Positions 15,393 through 22,820 of a stretch of 35,474 nucleotides of DNA are shown piece after piece. Position 1 is the first letter of the stretch, and the number at the start of each line of letters is the position of its first letter. Under the pieces are notes generated by a model that was given only the letters and a program-made list of their open reading frames with translations, searched no databases and was not told the origin of the DNA. The DNA comes from Prosthecobacter sp. (GTDB lineage Bacteria; Verrucomicrobiota; Verrucomicrobiia; Verrucomicrobiales; Verrucomicrobiaceae): NCBI GenBank assembly GCA_030827515.1, contig JAUREI010000019.1, positions 1 through 35,474 on the forward strand, written 5' to 3'. A program made the translations under genes and the position numbers.

Positions 15393-16655
15393 ATGCAGAA
15401 CCGATTTACCTTCGCCCGCTGCCTTGCCTTCTCGGCATGTTTGCTCCCCGTCACCTTGCCGGCGGCGGTTCTGCAAAAGTTGTCTCCGCGTGTTTCCGTG
15501 CCGGTAGGCTTGGAGAAGGACTTTGCCGGCACCTCCCTTCAGGTGTCAAAGGGTATTGCCAACGTGGAGGCGCTGATACGAGATCCTGCCGGAGAAGCTC
15601 ATTTGGCGGCAGGAGCCAGCCAATTGATTTTCAAATTCTCGCGTCAAGCGGTTCTCAGCCAACTTTCCTTTGTCAATGATGGGATGGAAGGGGAATTACG
15701 TCTGTCTGCCAGTCCCGATGGCCGGCAGTGGGCTATCCTGAGCAGCGAACGTTTCGCGGCCGCGGATCGCCAGGTTTCGGTCAGCCCGGGATGCGCGCAG
15801 GGACGCTTCATGAAGCTTGAATTTGACTCGCTCAAGGGCGGTACGATCCGCTGTTTGCATTTGCAGGGTGGGGATAGCGATCTGAATTATCAGGTGGTTC
15901 AGGACGGAGATGGCCACAGCGTCAACTTCGCCTCAGGGTTGGGTGGAGGACGCATGATTTATGCCACACCAGCCGACAATGCGGATCAACTCATGGTCGT
16001 CTATGATTTGGGGCAGGCGCGAGAGCTCACTGAGTTTGCTTCGGTGCACAGTCGTCAGCCGGCGGATTTGAAGGTTTACGCCATGTCCTCCCTGCCTCAG
16101 AAGGAAGACTGGCGGGGGCGCTTGCAGGCTGATCCGGCTCAGATTGGTCAGCCGGGACAGTTCGTGGCCGAGGTGAGCGATACCTTCGGCAGTGGACACA
16201 TGCGCGTTCGTCTGACGCGTCCGGTGACCACTCGCTACCTTGCCATGGTCTGGCAGAGCCAGATTGGCCTTGCTGGTTTTAAGACCTATGACATTGTCGC
16301 TAGCGGCCCCGGCAGAGTGACTCAGGTGAATCTTTCCGAGGTTGTGGCGGAATTCGCCGAAGCAACCTTGCAGTCATCCACTGGTGCATCCGGTGCCGAT
16401 AAATCGCAATCTGCCCCTCTGCTTGACCAAGTGGTCTATCATCAGGAATCCGCCGGCACCATGGCTTATTTCAGCAATTCCTTTGGTGCGGGCGGCGTCT
16501 CCGCTGGTGTGGGTTCGATGGCGGCGAAAGTCAGCAATTCAAGTGCCCGGCGTCTCAGCAAGGCCTTGGACGACCCTCCCCCTGACGAGGAAATCCCGGA
16601 ATTTGCTGGGCCGGCTTTTGGCATCGAATGGTGTCTGTCGCCAAGTGCTCAATGA
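15393..16655 (+). CDS. Secreted protein of unknown function, discoidin-like beta region
   Basis: 420 residues with a signal peptide (MQNRFTFARCLAFSACLLPVTLPAA). The body is beta-rich with two successive segments suggestive of jelly-roll/discoidin modules: LIFKFSRQAVLSQLSFVNDGMEGELRLSAS with GRFMKLEF, and VVYDLGQARELTEFASVHS with TTRYLAMVW. No catalytic motif is evident. The C-terminal 100 residues are Ser/Gly/Ala-rich and end in GIEWCLSPSAQ. Base composition is lower in GC than flanking housekeeping genes. The stop codon overlaps the next gene's probable ATG (ATGA at 16652-16655), so the two secreted proteins are probably made together and may act as a surface pair. I do not recognise the family; the discoidin-like reading is tentative. 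Confidence 0.72.
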   Translation: MQNRFTFARCLAFSACLLPVTLPAAVLQKLSPRVSVPVGLEKDFAGTSLQVSKGIANVEALIRDPAGEAHLAAGASQLIFKFSRQAVLSQLSFVNDGMEGELRLSASPDGRQWAILSSERFAAADRQVSVSPGCAQGRFMKLEFDSLKGGTIRCLHLQGGDSDLNYQVVQDGDGHSVNFASGLGGGRMIYATPADNADQLMVVYDLGQARELTEFASVHSRQPADLKVYAMSSLPQKEDWRGRLQADPAQIGQPGQFVAEVSDTFGSGHMRVRLTRPVTTRYLAMVWQSQIGLAGFKTYDIVASGPGRVTQVNLSEVVAEFAEATLQSSTGASGADKSQSAPLLDQVVYHQESAGTMAYFSNSFGAGGVSAGVGSMAAKVSNSSARRLSKALDDPPPDEEIPEFAGPAFGIEWCLSPSAQ

Positions 16656-19600
16656 GATCCAGAGTAATGCATATGATGGCTGAATTTCCTCCCCATTTCC
16701 TTACCGTGAAACTCCACTTTCCCAAGCACCTTTGGACCACATGGTTGTTGGTCTCCCTGCTCGGCTCCACGGCTCTCTTCGCCAACACGGCGCCGGTGAT
16801 CGATCGTCAGCCCTATCGTGTTCTCTACGATACCAATCACGATCCCATCGGAGAGTGGCCGCCTATCGACATTGATCCGCCGCGCGTCGATGCCAGTTCA
16901 TTGGTCAACATAGGCTGCGCCATCGATCTGCGCATCGTTGCAAGCGGTCCTGACCTGAGCTATCAGTGGAAAAAAGACAATGCGAACATTCCGGGTGCGA
17001 ATGGTTCTCAGCTCTACATCAATGTCAATTCCCTCGCAGATGAAGGTGTCTATCGTTGTGTCGTGAGCAATCCCTATGGTACCCAGGTTAGCATGCCAGT
17101 ACGCATGGGTATTGTGGATGTCAGCTCCTCCAACTACTTTGTGGCCGCCGACAGTAGAGCGAAGGTCTCGCTGCAGGCAGTTGTCAAATTCCCTACGACT
17201 ATCGGCGGGTTTAAATACCGCTGGTATAAAATGCTGGACGCGAATCCCAACATCAACACCGATGAAATGCTCACGGATGGCGGGGGCTTTTCCGGTGCCA
17301 CCAAGTCGAAGCTGAGCGTCAATGTCACCAGCACGGATGTCGCCGGCAGCTACTACTGCGTCGTGACAGCCTACAACACCTACATGCTGGCAGGCCTGCA
17401 TCACCTCGCCGTGGTGCCCGCCCCAGAGCCGACCATGGTCCAGCTCGGTGCACCGATGAATTTTTCGGTGACGCCGATCGGCCCGGCCCACCTGCTTGGC
17501 GGACTGGAGTACCAGTGGCTCAAGGACGCTGCTGAAATCCCCGGCGAGACAAATGCCACTTACGTTGTCGCCAGTGCCGGGACCGGAGATGTCGGCCTGT
17601 ATTCAGTGTTCGTCACGCACCCCACCTTGGATGCCGTGACCACGCCGCAGGCGGCGGGCTTGGTGATTGACGAACCGGTCAGCCATGTGTTGGCGATTGC
17701 GACCGGCACCACCTCGCTGATGGCCCCAGCCCCTGTCAGCACCGCGCAGACCTTCCAGTGGTTCCGCAACGGCAATCCCGTCCTTGATGGTGACCGTTTC
17801 AGCGGCGCCACCAAGGCGAAGCTGGGAATCAAAGCCGTGGAACCTGCAGATGCAGGCGACTATGAGTGCCGTGGTACCCTCTATGGTGACACGGTCGTGG
17901 TCGCCCGCCCGGTGCTCATCGTTCTGCCGGCGCCACTCTCGCAAGTCGCCGCCCTTGGCGGTGGCTTTGAGCTGGAGGGCCTTCCCGAGTATGATTCCTC
18001 CCTGGCCGTGGATGCCGGTGACTTTGAATATCAATGGATCAAGGGAAGCGGGCGCAGCGCTGCGCCTGTCGATGGTGAGACGGCATCTGCATTCACGGTC
18101 GCCACCGCTTCCCTAACTGACGTCAGCAATTATTGCCTGCAGCTCAACTATCCGGGGGCGAATCCAGTGAAAAGTCTGCCGGCCGCCGTTGCTGTGGTCG
18201 ACACCATGCCAATCACGGTGAATGTCAACGCCGGCAGATCCACCAGTTTGAAGCCCGTTTATAGCGGCCGCGGGGTTGCATTCGAGTGGCGCCGCGGTGG
18301 CCTGCCTATTGAGGAGAGCCCGCACTATGTGGGTGTCAGCAAAAATGCCCTCTCGATTGTGGGCGCCTCGTTGGAGGATGCCGGAGATGATTACGAATGC
18401 ATCATCAGCTACCCTGGCGGCTCGTCGGTGGCGGCGCCCTTCGAAGTGGTGGTCTATTCTGCGCCGGAGATTCTTGACTTCGAACTGCCTGAAATGATAG
18501 TTGGCGGTGCGGTGAACTACGCCATCACCTGCAGCCCCGATCCGCTCTACGCTCCGCAATCTTTCGATGCCAAGGTAGTTCTCGAAAGCGGTCGCTTGTC
18601 AAATCTGCCAAAGGGCTTGGTCATTGACCGGTTGACTGGGAATATTACCGGATCTCCGACTGTGTCCGGCTCCTTCACCATTCGCGCGCTTGTCAAGAAT
18701 GCGGTTGGAACCACGACCGTTGACAGCCAGCTTGTGATTCATGCCTTGCCTGATTACCTGCTTGGCCGTTACACGGGGCCGTTGCCGCGCATGCCTGCCG
18801 GCGAATTCTGCGACCTTGGTGGACGTATCGACCTGACCGTCACCTCGACCGCGGCCGTCAGTGGCAAGTTGACCGTCGGAACTGTTGGCTACTCATTCAA
18901 GGGCGTGCTTTCACTCGACAGCACCGATCCTCTCACCGCAACGGGCAGCGCCGAAATCGTTTTGCCACGCACGGAAGGCAACTTGACACTGAATTTCGAT
19001 TTAGGATCAGACAATTATCTGAGCAATGGAGTCATCACAGGCGCAGAAAACACAGTCGCTTTCACGGGCTGGCGAGGTGTTTATTCCACTTCTAATCCGC
19101 CGGCTGAGTATGCTGGCCGATACAACGTTGCAATGTTCACAAATTCTTACGGGGAATTGGATAAACCCCAGGGTGTTAGCTACATCAGTTTAAATATTGA
19201 TGCATCTCCGAGCTCTGACTTTACAGCTGGCAACTACATCGCGGCGGGACAATTGGCCGATGGCCTGTCCAGAGTGACGACGGCATCAGTAATTGGTCCT
19301 GCAGGAGAATTCCTGATCTATCAGGTTCTTTACTCCACGGCTGAAAAGGGATCTTTGACAAGCCTGGGTATGGCGATCTATGAGGGTGGGGCTGTTACTG
19401 GTAACATGTATTGGAGTTGTCCGGCTAATGCATCGACTCGGCGTTATCCTGCCGGTTTTGATCCGTTGGATCTGGCGGTTTACGGGGGTCGTTATGTGGC
19501 CGGAGACCGTTTGCTTGGGGTAAATCAAGCGAGCTTATCGGCCTATGATGGCGGCATCGAGGAGGCCTCAATCAATCCTAACGCTCTGTTCGATATCGGC

Positions 19601-19918
19601 CTTGGAAATGTGCGTCCGGTGCGTAACGGGCCAAGCGCCGCTTTCACTGCGATCTCGAATTCGAACCTGAGCCTTGGGACCTTTGCAGGTAGCTTCAAGC
19701 TGGCGGATGACAATCCCGCGACACCAGCATTTAACCCAACGGAATACAAGCGGACTGTCAAATTTTACGGGTTGGCGGTGCCTATTCTAACTCAAGCACC
19801 AGTAGGATATGGCTACTTCGTGATGCCGCAAATTCCGACCCTCGATCCGCCAACCACCCCATTCACTTCTCCGGAACTCTCTGGTAATATCAGTTTCGAT
19901 CCCGTAGTCCCAGATTGA
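16652..19918 (+). CDS. Large secreted Ig-like repeat protein
   Basis: 1,088 residues from ATG 16652, chosen because it overlaps the previous stop as ATGA; ATG 16667 and the track start 16628 are alternatives. After an N-terminal export signal (LWTTWLLVSLLGSTALFA) come about six Ig-like domains, each with a core Trp (YQWKKD, YRWYKM, YQWLKD, FQWFRN, YQWIKG, FEWRRG), four of them with a typical D-x-G-x-Y-x-C end (DEGVYRCVV, VAGSYYCVV, DAGDYECRG, DAGDDYECII). A putative He_PIG-type Ig domain follows at about 620-700 (LPKGLVIDRLTGNITGSPT). The last 370 residues form two or three beta domains with GRYTG/AGRYNV/GGRYVAG motifs. Such proteins are typical of verrucomicrobial cell surfaces or matrices. 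No PEP-CTERM, LPXTG or T9SS tail is seen. Confidence 0.85.
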   Translation: MRSRVMHMMAEFPPHFLTVKLHFPKHLWTTWLLVSLLGSTALFANTAPVIDRQPYRVLYDTNHDPIGEWPPIDIDPPRVDASSLVNIGCAIDLRIVASGPDLSYQWKKDNANIPGANGSQLYINVNSLADEGVYRCVVSNPYGTQVSMPVRMGIVDVSSSNYFVAADSRAKVSLQAVVKFPTTIGGFKYRWYKMLDANPNINTDEMLTDGGGFSGATKSKLSVNVTSTDVAGSYYCVVTAYNTYMLAGLHHLAVVPAPEPTMVQLGAPMNFSVTPIGPAHLLGGLEYQWLKDAAEIPGETNATYVVASAGTGDVGLYSVFVTHPTLDAVTTPQAAGLVIDEPVSHVLAIATGTTSLMAPAPVSTAQTFQWFRNGNPVLDGDRFSGATKAKLGIKAVEPADAGDYECRGTLYGDTVVVARPVLIVLPAPLSQVAALGGGFELEGLPEYDSSLAVDAGDFEYQWIKGSGRSAAPVDGETASAFTVATASLTDVSNYCLQLNYPGANPVKSLPAAVAVVDTMPITVNVNAGRSTSLKPVYSGRGVAFEWRRGGLPIEESPHYVGVSKNALSIVGASLEDAGDDYECIISYPGGSSVAAPFEVVVYSAPEILDFELPEMIVGGAVNYAITCSPDPLYAPQSFDAKVVLESGRLSNLPKGLVIDRLTGNITGSPTVSGSFTIRALVKNAVGTTTVDSQLVIHALPDYLLGRYTGPLPRMPAGEFCDLGGRIDLTVTSTAAVSGKLTVGTVGYSFKGVLSLDSTDPLTATGSAEIVLPRTEGNLTLNFDLGSDNYLSNGVITGAENTVAFTGWRGVYSTSNPPAEYAGRYNVAMFTNSYGELDKPQGVSYISLNIDASPSSDFTAGNYIAAGQLADGLSRVTTASVIGPAGEFLIYQVLYSTAEKGSLTSLGMAIYEGGAVTGNMYWSCPANASTRRYPAGFDPLDLAVYGGRYVAGDRLLGVNQASLSAYDGGIEEASINPNALFDIGLGNVRPVRNGPSAAFTAISNSNLSLGTFAGSFKLADDNPATPAFNPTEYKRTVKFYGLAVPILTQAPVGYGYFVMPQIPTLDPPTTPFTSPELSGNISFDPVVPD

Positions 19919-20030
19919 TTCTGGATAATTGGACTTGGCTCACTACTGCGGCCCGGATTTGTGATCTGTTGGCTTATATTCAAGCGTCTTAGAAGCATGC
20001 TATTTGCGTGACGTGGTTTTTCCGTCTACA

Positions 20031-20054
20031 GCAGGTTCTGTGAGCAGAACCTGC
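20031..20054 (+). promoter_or_regulatory. Perfect 10-bp hairpin spanning the probable rlmN start codon
   Basis: GCAGGTTCTG and CAGAACCTGC are exact reverse complements separated by TGAG. The GTG start at 20040-20042 straddles the stem top and the loop, and the weak Shine-Dalgarno-like AGCAGG sits in the left arm. Folding would hide the initiation site. No U tract follows, so it is not a normal terminator for the upstream gene. Confidence 0.6.
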
Positions 20055-21173
20055 CTAAAAGACACCCACGTCTCGCTTCTGGGTTTGACCCAAGCTGAGT
20101 TGGCGGAACTCGTCGCCGAGGCGGGCCAGCCGGCCTTTCGGGCCGGTCAGCTGGCAGAATGGATGTTTCAGCGCCGAGCGCCCGATTTCGGCGCGATGTC
20201 CAACCTGCCTGCGGCCCTGCGCATGGCACTTGCGGAACGCTATGTCACCCGCAGCATGGAGATCGCTGCGGTGACCGGTTCCCGAGACACGACCCGGAAG
20301 TTCCTGCTGCGCCTTCAGGATGGACGCTATGTGGAGACCGTGCTGATACCGGCCAACCCCGCCTTGTACGGGGGGAGAGCGGACCGGCGCACCCTTTGTG
20401 TCTCGAGTCAGGTGGGATGTGCATATGACTGCAAGTTTTGTGCCAGTGGACTGGCCGGCTTCACCCGCAACCTTACCGCGGCGGAAATCGTCGAGCAGGT
20501 GGTTCAGGTTGAGCAGAACACCGGTGAGCGGGTCGACAATCTGGTGTTCATGGGCATGGGCGAGCCGCTGGCGAATTTCAGCAACGTCACCCGTGCCATC
20601 GAAATCCTCAATGCGCCCTGGGGCCTCGGCATCGGGGCGCGGCACATGACGTTGAGCACCAGCGGATTGGCACCGCAGATCCGCAAGCTGGCCGACTTTC
20701 CCCTGCAAATTCGCCTGGCGATCTCCCTCCACGGGGCCACCGACCCGGTGCGCGACCGCATCATGCCGGTGAACCGCAAGTATCCGCTGGTCGAACTGTT
20801 TGCCGCCCTTGAGGTCTGGCACCAGAAGCGCAAGCAGCATCTTACCTTCGAATACATCCTCATCGAGGGTGTAAACGACGATCTTGAGCAGGCGCGCGTG
20901 CTTTCCGGCAGGGCGCGGGCCCTGGAGGCCAAGGTCAATCTCATCCCCTACAACACCGTTGAAGGACTGCCGTGGAAGCGGCCATCGGTCGAGCGTCAGG
21001 AGGCCTTTCGGGACATCCTGTTGCGTGCCGGTGTCAAGGCCACCCTGCGCCTGGAAAAAGGCCATGACATCGCCGCCGCGTGCGGTCAGCTTCGCCTCAA
21101 GCAGGAGACGGCCGAGGGCATCATTGAATCGCCGGTGCCAGAGCGCCGTATCACGATTGGTGCAGGGGCTTGA
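20040..21173 (+). CDS. rlmN: Dual-specificity 23S rRNA/tRNA adenine-C2 methyltransferase RlmN (radical SAM)
   Basis: 377 residues from GTG 20040. The track uses TTG 20004, which adds 12 residues; both are in frame and the conserved part begins near SLLGLTQAELAEL. RlmN methylates A2503 of 23S rRNA and A37 of some tRNAs. The radical SAM cluster motif CAYDCKFCAS is at residues 127-136 (C127, C131, C134), followed by FMGMGEPLANF and STSGLAPQIRKLA. The second catalytic Cys, needed for the methylated-Cys mechanism, is C348 in GHDIAAACGQLR. Length and motifs match a complete enzyme. The start region is covered by a perfect hairpin, which may affect translation. It converges on prfA. Confidence 0.95.
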   Translation: MSRTCLKDTHVSLLGLTQAELAELVAEAGQPAFRAGQLAEWMFQRRAPDFGAMSNLPAALRMALAERYVTRSMEIAAVTGSRDTTRKFLLRLQDGRYVETVLIPANPALYGGRADRRTLCVSSQVGCAYDCKFCASGLAGFTRNLTAAEIVEQVVQVEQNTGERVDNLVFMGMGEPLANFSNVTRAIEILNAPWGLGIGARHMTLSTSGLAPQIRKLADFPLQIRLAISLHGATDPVRDRIMPVNRKYPLVELFAALEVWHQKRKQHLTFEYILIEGVNDDLEQARVLSGRARALEAKVNLIPYNTVEGLPWKRPSVERQEAFRDILLRAGVKATLRLEKGHDIAAACGQLRLKQETAEGIIESPVPERRITIGAGA

Positions 21174-21237
21174 CTGAAGGGACGGGATTCGTCCGTCCGC
21201 CACACCCGAGACCGCATTCGGCCTGGTCTTCCGGACC

Positions 21238-22314
21238 TCATCTCAGCCCCGCTTCAGCCAGGCGTTCCTCAAGGTCGCTGGCGAGCAGCGCCTGTGTCAT
21301 CGCTTCAAGTCGGCCCTCCATGACCCGGTCGAGATCATACAGGGTCAGGTCGATGCGGTGATCGGTGACGCGATTTTGCGGATAGTTGTAGGTGCGGATC
21401 TTCTCCTCTCGACCCCCTGAGCCGATGAGGCTGCGCCGGTGCGCGGAGTACTTCTCGGCCTCCTCCTGCTGCTTGCGCTCCAGCAGGCGGGAACGCAGGA
21501 TGGTCAGTGCCTTTTCTTTGTTCTTGATCTGGCTGCGGCCGTCCTGGCAGCGAACGATGAGCCCGGTCGGCAGGTGCATGACCTGCACTGCGGAATCGGT
21601 GGTGTTGACCCCCTGGCCACCGGCACCGGAGGACCGGCAGACTTCAATGCGCACCTCCTCAGGCCGGATATCCAGGTCCACCTCGTCGGCTTCGGGCAGC
21701 ACCGCGACGGTGGCGGCGGAAGTGTGGATGCGGCCCTGGGCCTCGGTTGCCGGAACGCGTTGGACGCGGTGCACGCCACTCTCATACTTGAGAATGCGGA
21801 AGACATCTTCGCCGCTGATCTTGAGCACAATCTCCTTGTAGCCGCCGACGTCGGAGGGGCTTGCCTCGAGGGTTTCGACGCGCCAGCCACGGGCTTCGGC
21901 GAAGCGCGTGTAGAGTCGCGCCAGGTCGGCGGCGAACAAAGAGGCCTCGTCGCCGCCGGTGCCGGCGCGGATTTCCATTAGGGCGTCGCGGCCTTCCAGA
22001 GGATCGGGCGGCAGGATGGCGAATTGCACCGCCTTTTCGAGTTCGGTGACCCGGGCTTCGAGGTCAGGGAGTTCCGCACGCGCCAGTTCTGCCATTTCGG
22101 CGTCCTCTCCGTGTGCCAGGTCTCGGCTGGCCGCGAGTTCATCGAGCTGGCGCTGGTAGTCCTCCCAGTTCTTCAGGATGCCGTCGAGCTGGCGGTGCTC
22201 TCGAGTGAGGTCGCCCGCCTTTTTCGGGTCATCAAAAAAGCCCGACTGCCCCATCAACTCCTCAAGGAGGCGGTAGCGGGTGCGTTTGGCATCAATGATG
22301 GCGCGGTAATCCAT
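21238..22314 (-). CDS. prfA: Peptide chain release factor 1
   Basis: 358 residues, the usual RF1 length. RF1 terminates translation at UAA and UAG. The GGQ motif of peptide release is in SSGAGGQGVNTTDSAVQ, and the codon-recognition tripeptide is PAT in RVQRVPATEAQGRIHTS, which identifies RF1 rather than RF2 (SPF). The N-terminal helical domain (about 1-105) and the REEKIRTYNYPQNRVTDHRI segment are also present. It follows rpmE on the same strand, a widespread order, but an intrinsic terminator lies between them, so prfA needs its own promoter or read-through. Confidence 0.97.
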   Translation of the reverse strand: MDYRAIIDAKRTRYRLLEELMGQSGFFDDPKKAGDLTREHRQLDGILKNWEDYQRQLDELAASRDLAHGEDAEMAELARAELPDLEARVTELEKAVQFAILPPDPLEGRDALMEIRAGTGGDEASLFAADLARLYTRFAEARGWRVETLEASPSDVGGYKEIVLKISGEDVFRILKYESGVHRVQRVPATEAQGRIHTSAATVAVLPEADEVDLDIRPEEVRIEVCRSSGAGGQGVNTTDSAVQVMHLPTGLIVRCQDGRSQIKNKEKALTILRSRLLERKQQEEAEKYSAHRRSLIGSGGREEKIRTYNYPQNRVTDHRIDLTLYDLDRVMEGRLEAMTQALLASDLEERLAEAGLR

Positions 22315-22330
22315 GGGGCCGGGCTTTCAG

Positions 22331-22370
22331 GCAAACAAAAACGGTGTCCGGCGCGAGGCGCGGACACCGT
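22331..22370 (-). terminator. Intrinsic terminator downstream of rpmE
   Basis: ACGGTGTCCG (22341-22350) and CGGACACCGT (22361-22370) form a perfect 10-bp stem with a 10-base loop. On the minus strand the stem is followed by TTTTTGTTTG. It lies 23 bases after the rpmE stop and 27 bases before the prfA start, so it should end most rpmE transcripts before prfA. Confidence 0.9.
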
Positions 22371-22392
22371 CTTCAAGAAGGGAAGGGGACGA

Positions 22393-22638
22393 CTAGGAGG
22401 CGCTTGCGTCGCTGAGCTTCGGCGACGAGCGCCGGGCGCGGGTGCTGCCGTAGCGCTGGGCGAACTTGTCGACGCGGCCCGCGGTGTCAATGAAACGCTG
22501 TTCGCCGGTGAAGAAGGGGTGGCAGGCGGCGCAGATGCCGATGCGGAGATTCTGAACCGTCGAGATCGTCTGATAGACCGCTCCGCAGGTGCAGGTGATG
22601 GTGGTTTCGTAAACCGTGGGGTGTCCTAGTTCTTTCAT
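22393..22638 (-). CDS. rpmE: 50S ribosomal protein L31
   Basis: 81 residues from ATG 22638 (MKELGHPTVYETT). The track ORF extends 87 codons upstream into the promoter region and is not used. It carries the L31 signatures TCTCGAVYQT, then CAACHPFFTGEQRFIDTAGRVDKF. The cysteines in TCTCG and CAAC indicate the zinc-binding (C+) form, expressed under zinc sufficiency in organisms that also have a C- paralogue. The Ser/Ala-rich tail after YGSTRARR extends slightly past the common length. It diverges from the histidine kinase gene across 182 bp. Confidence 0.95.
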   Translation of the reverse strand: MKELGHPTVYETTITCTCGAVYQTISTVQNLRIGICAACHPFFTGEQRFIDTAGRVDKFAQRYGSTRARRSSPKLSDASAS

Positions 22639-22820
22639 GAGCTGTAAGTCACGGGAAGCCGGCGAGGGGCGGGGGCCGCTTTCACCGGGGCGTGGGAGGT
22701 GGATACTTGCACAGGAGTGCCCTTCGTCAACGACTTTCTGGGCCGCCCAAGGGCGCTGTGACGCCATCGCGCCATTCTTCGGCACTGGCGGGCGCAGGTG
22801 AAAGCTGTCAAAGTGCCCTG

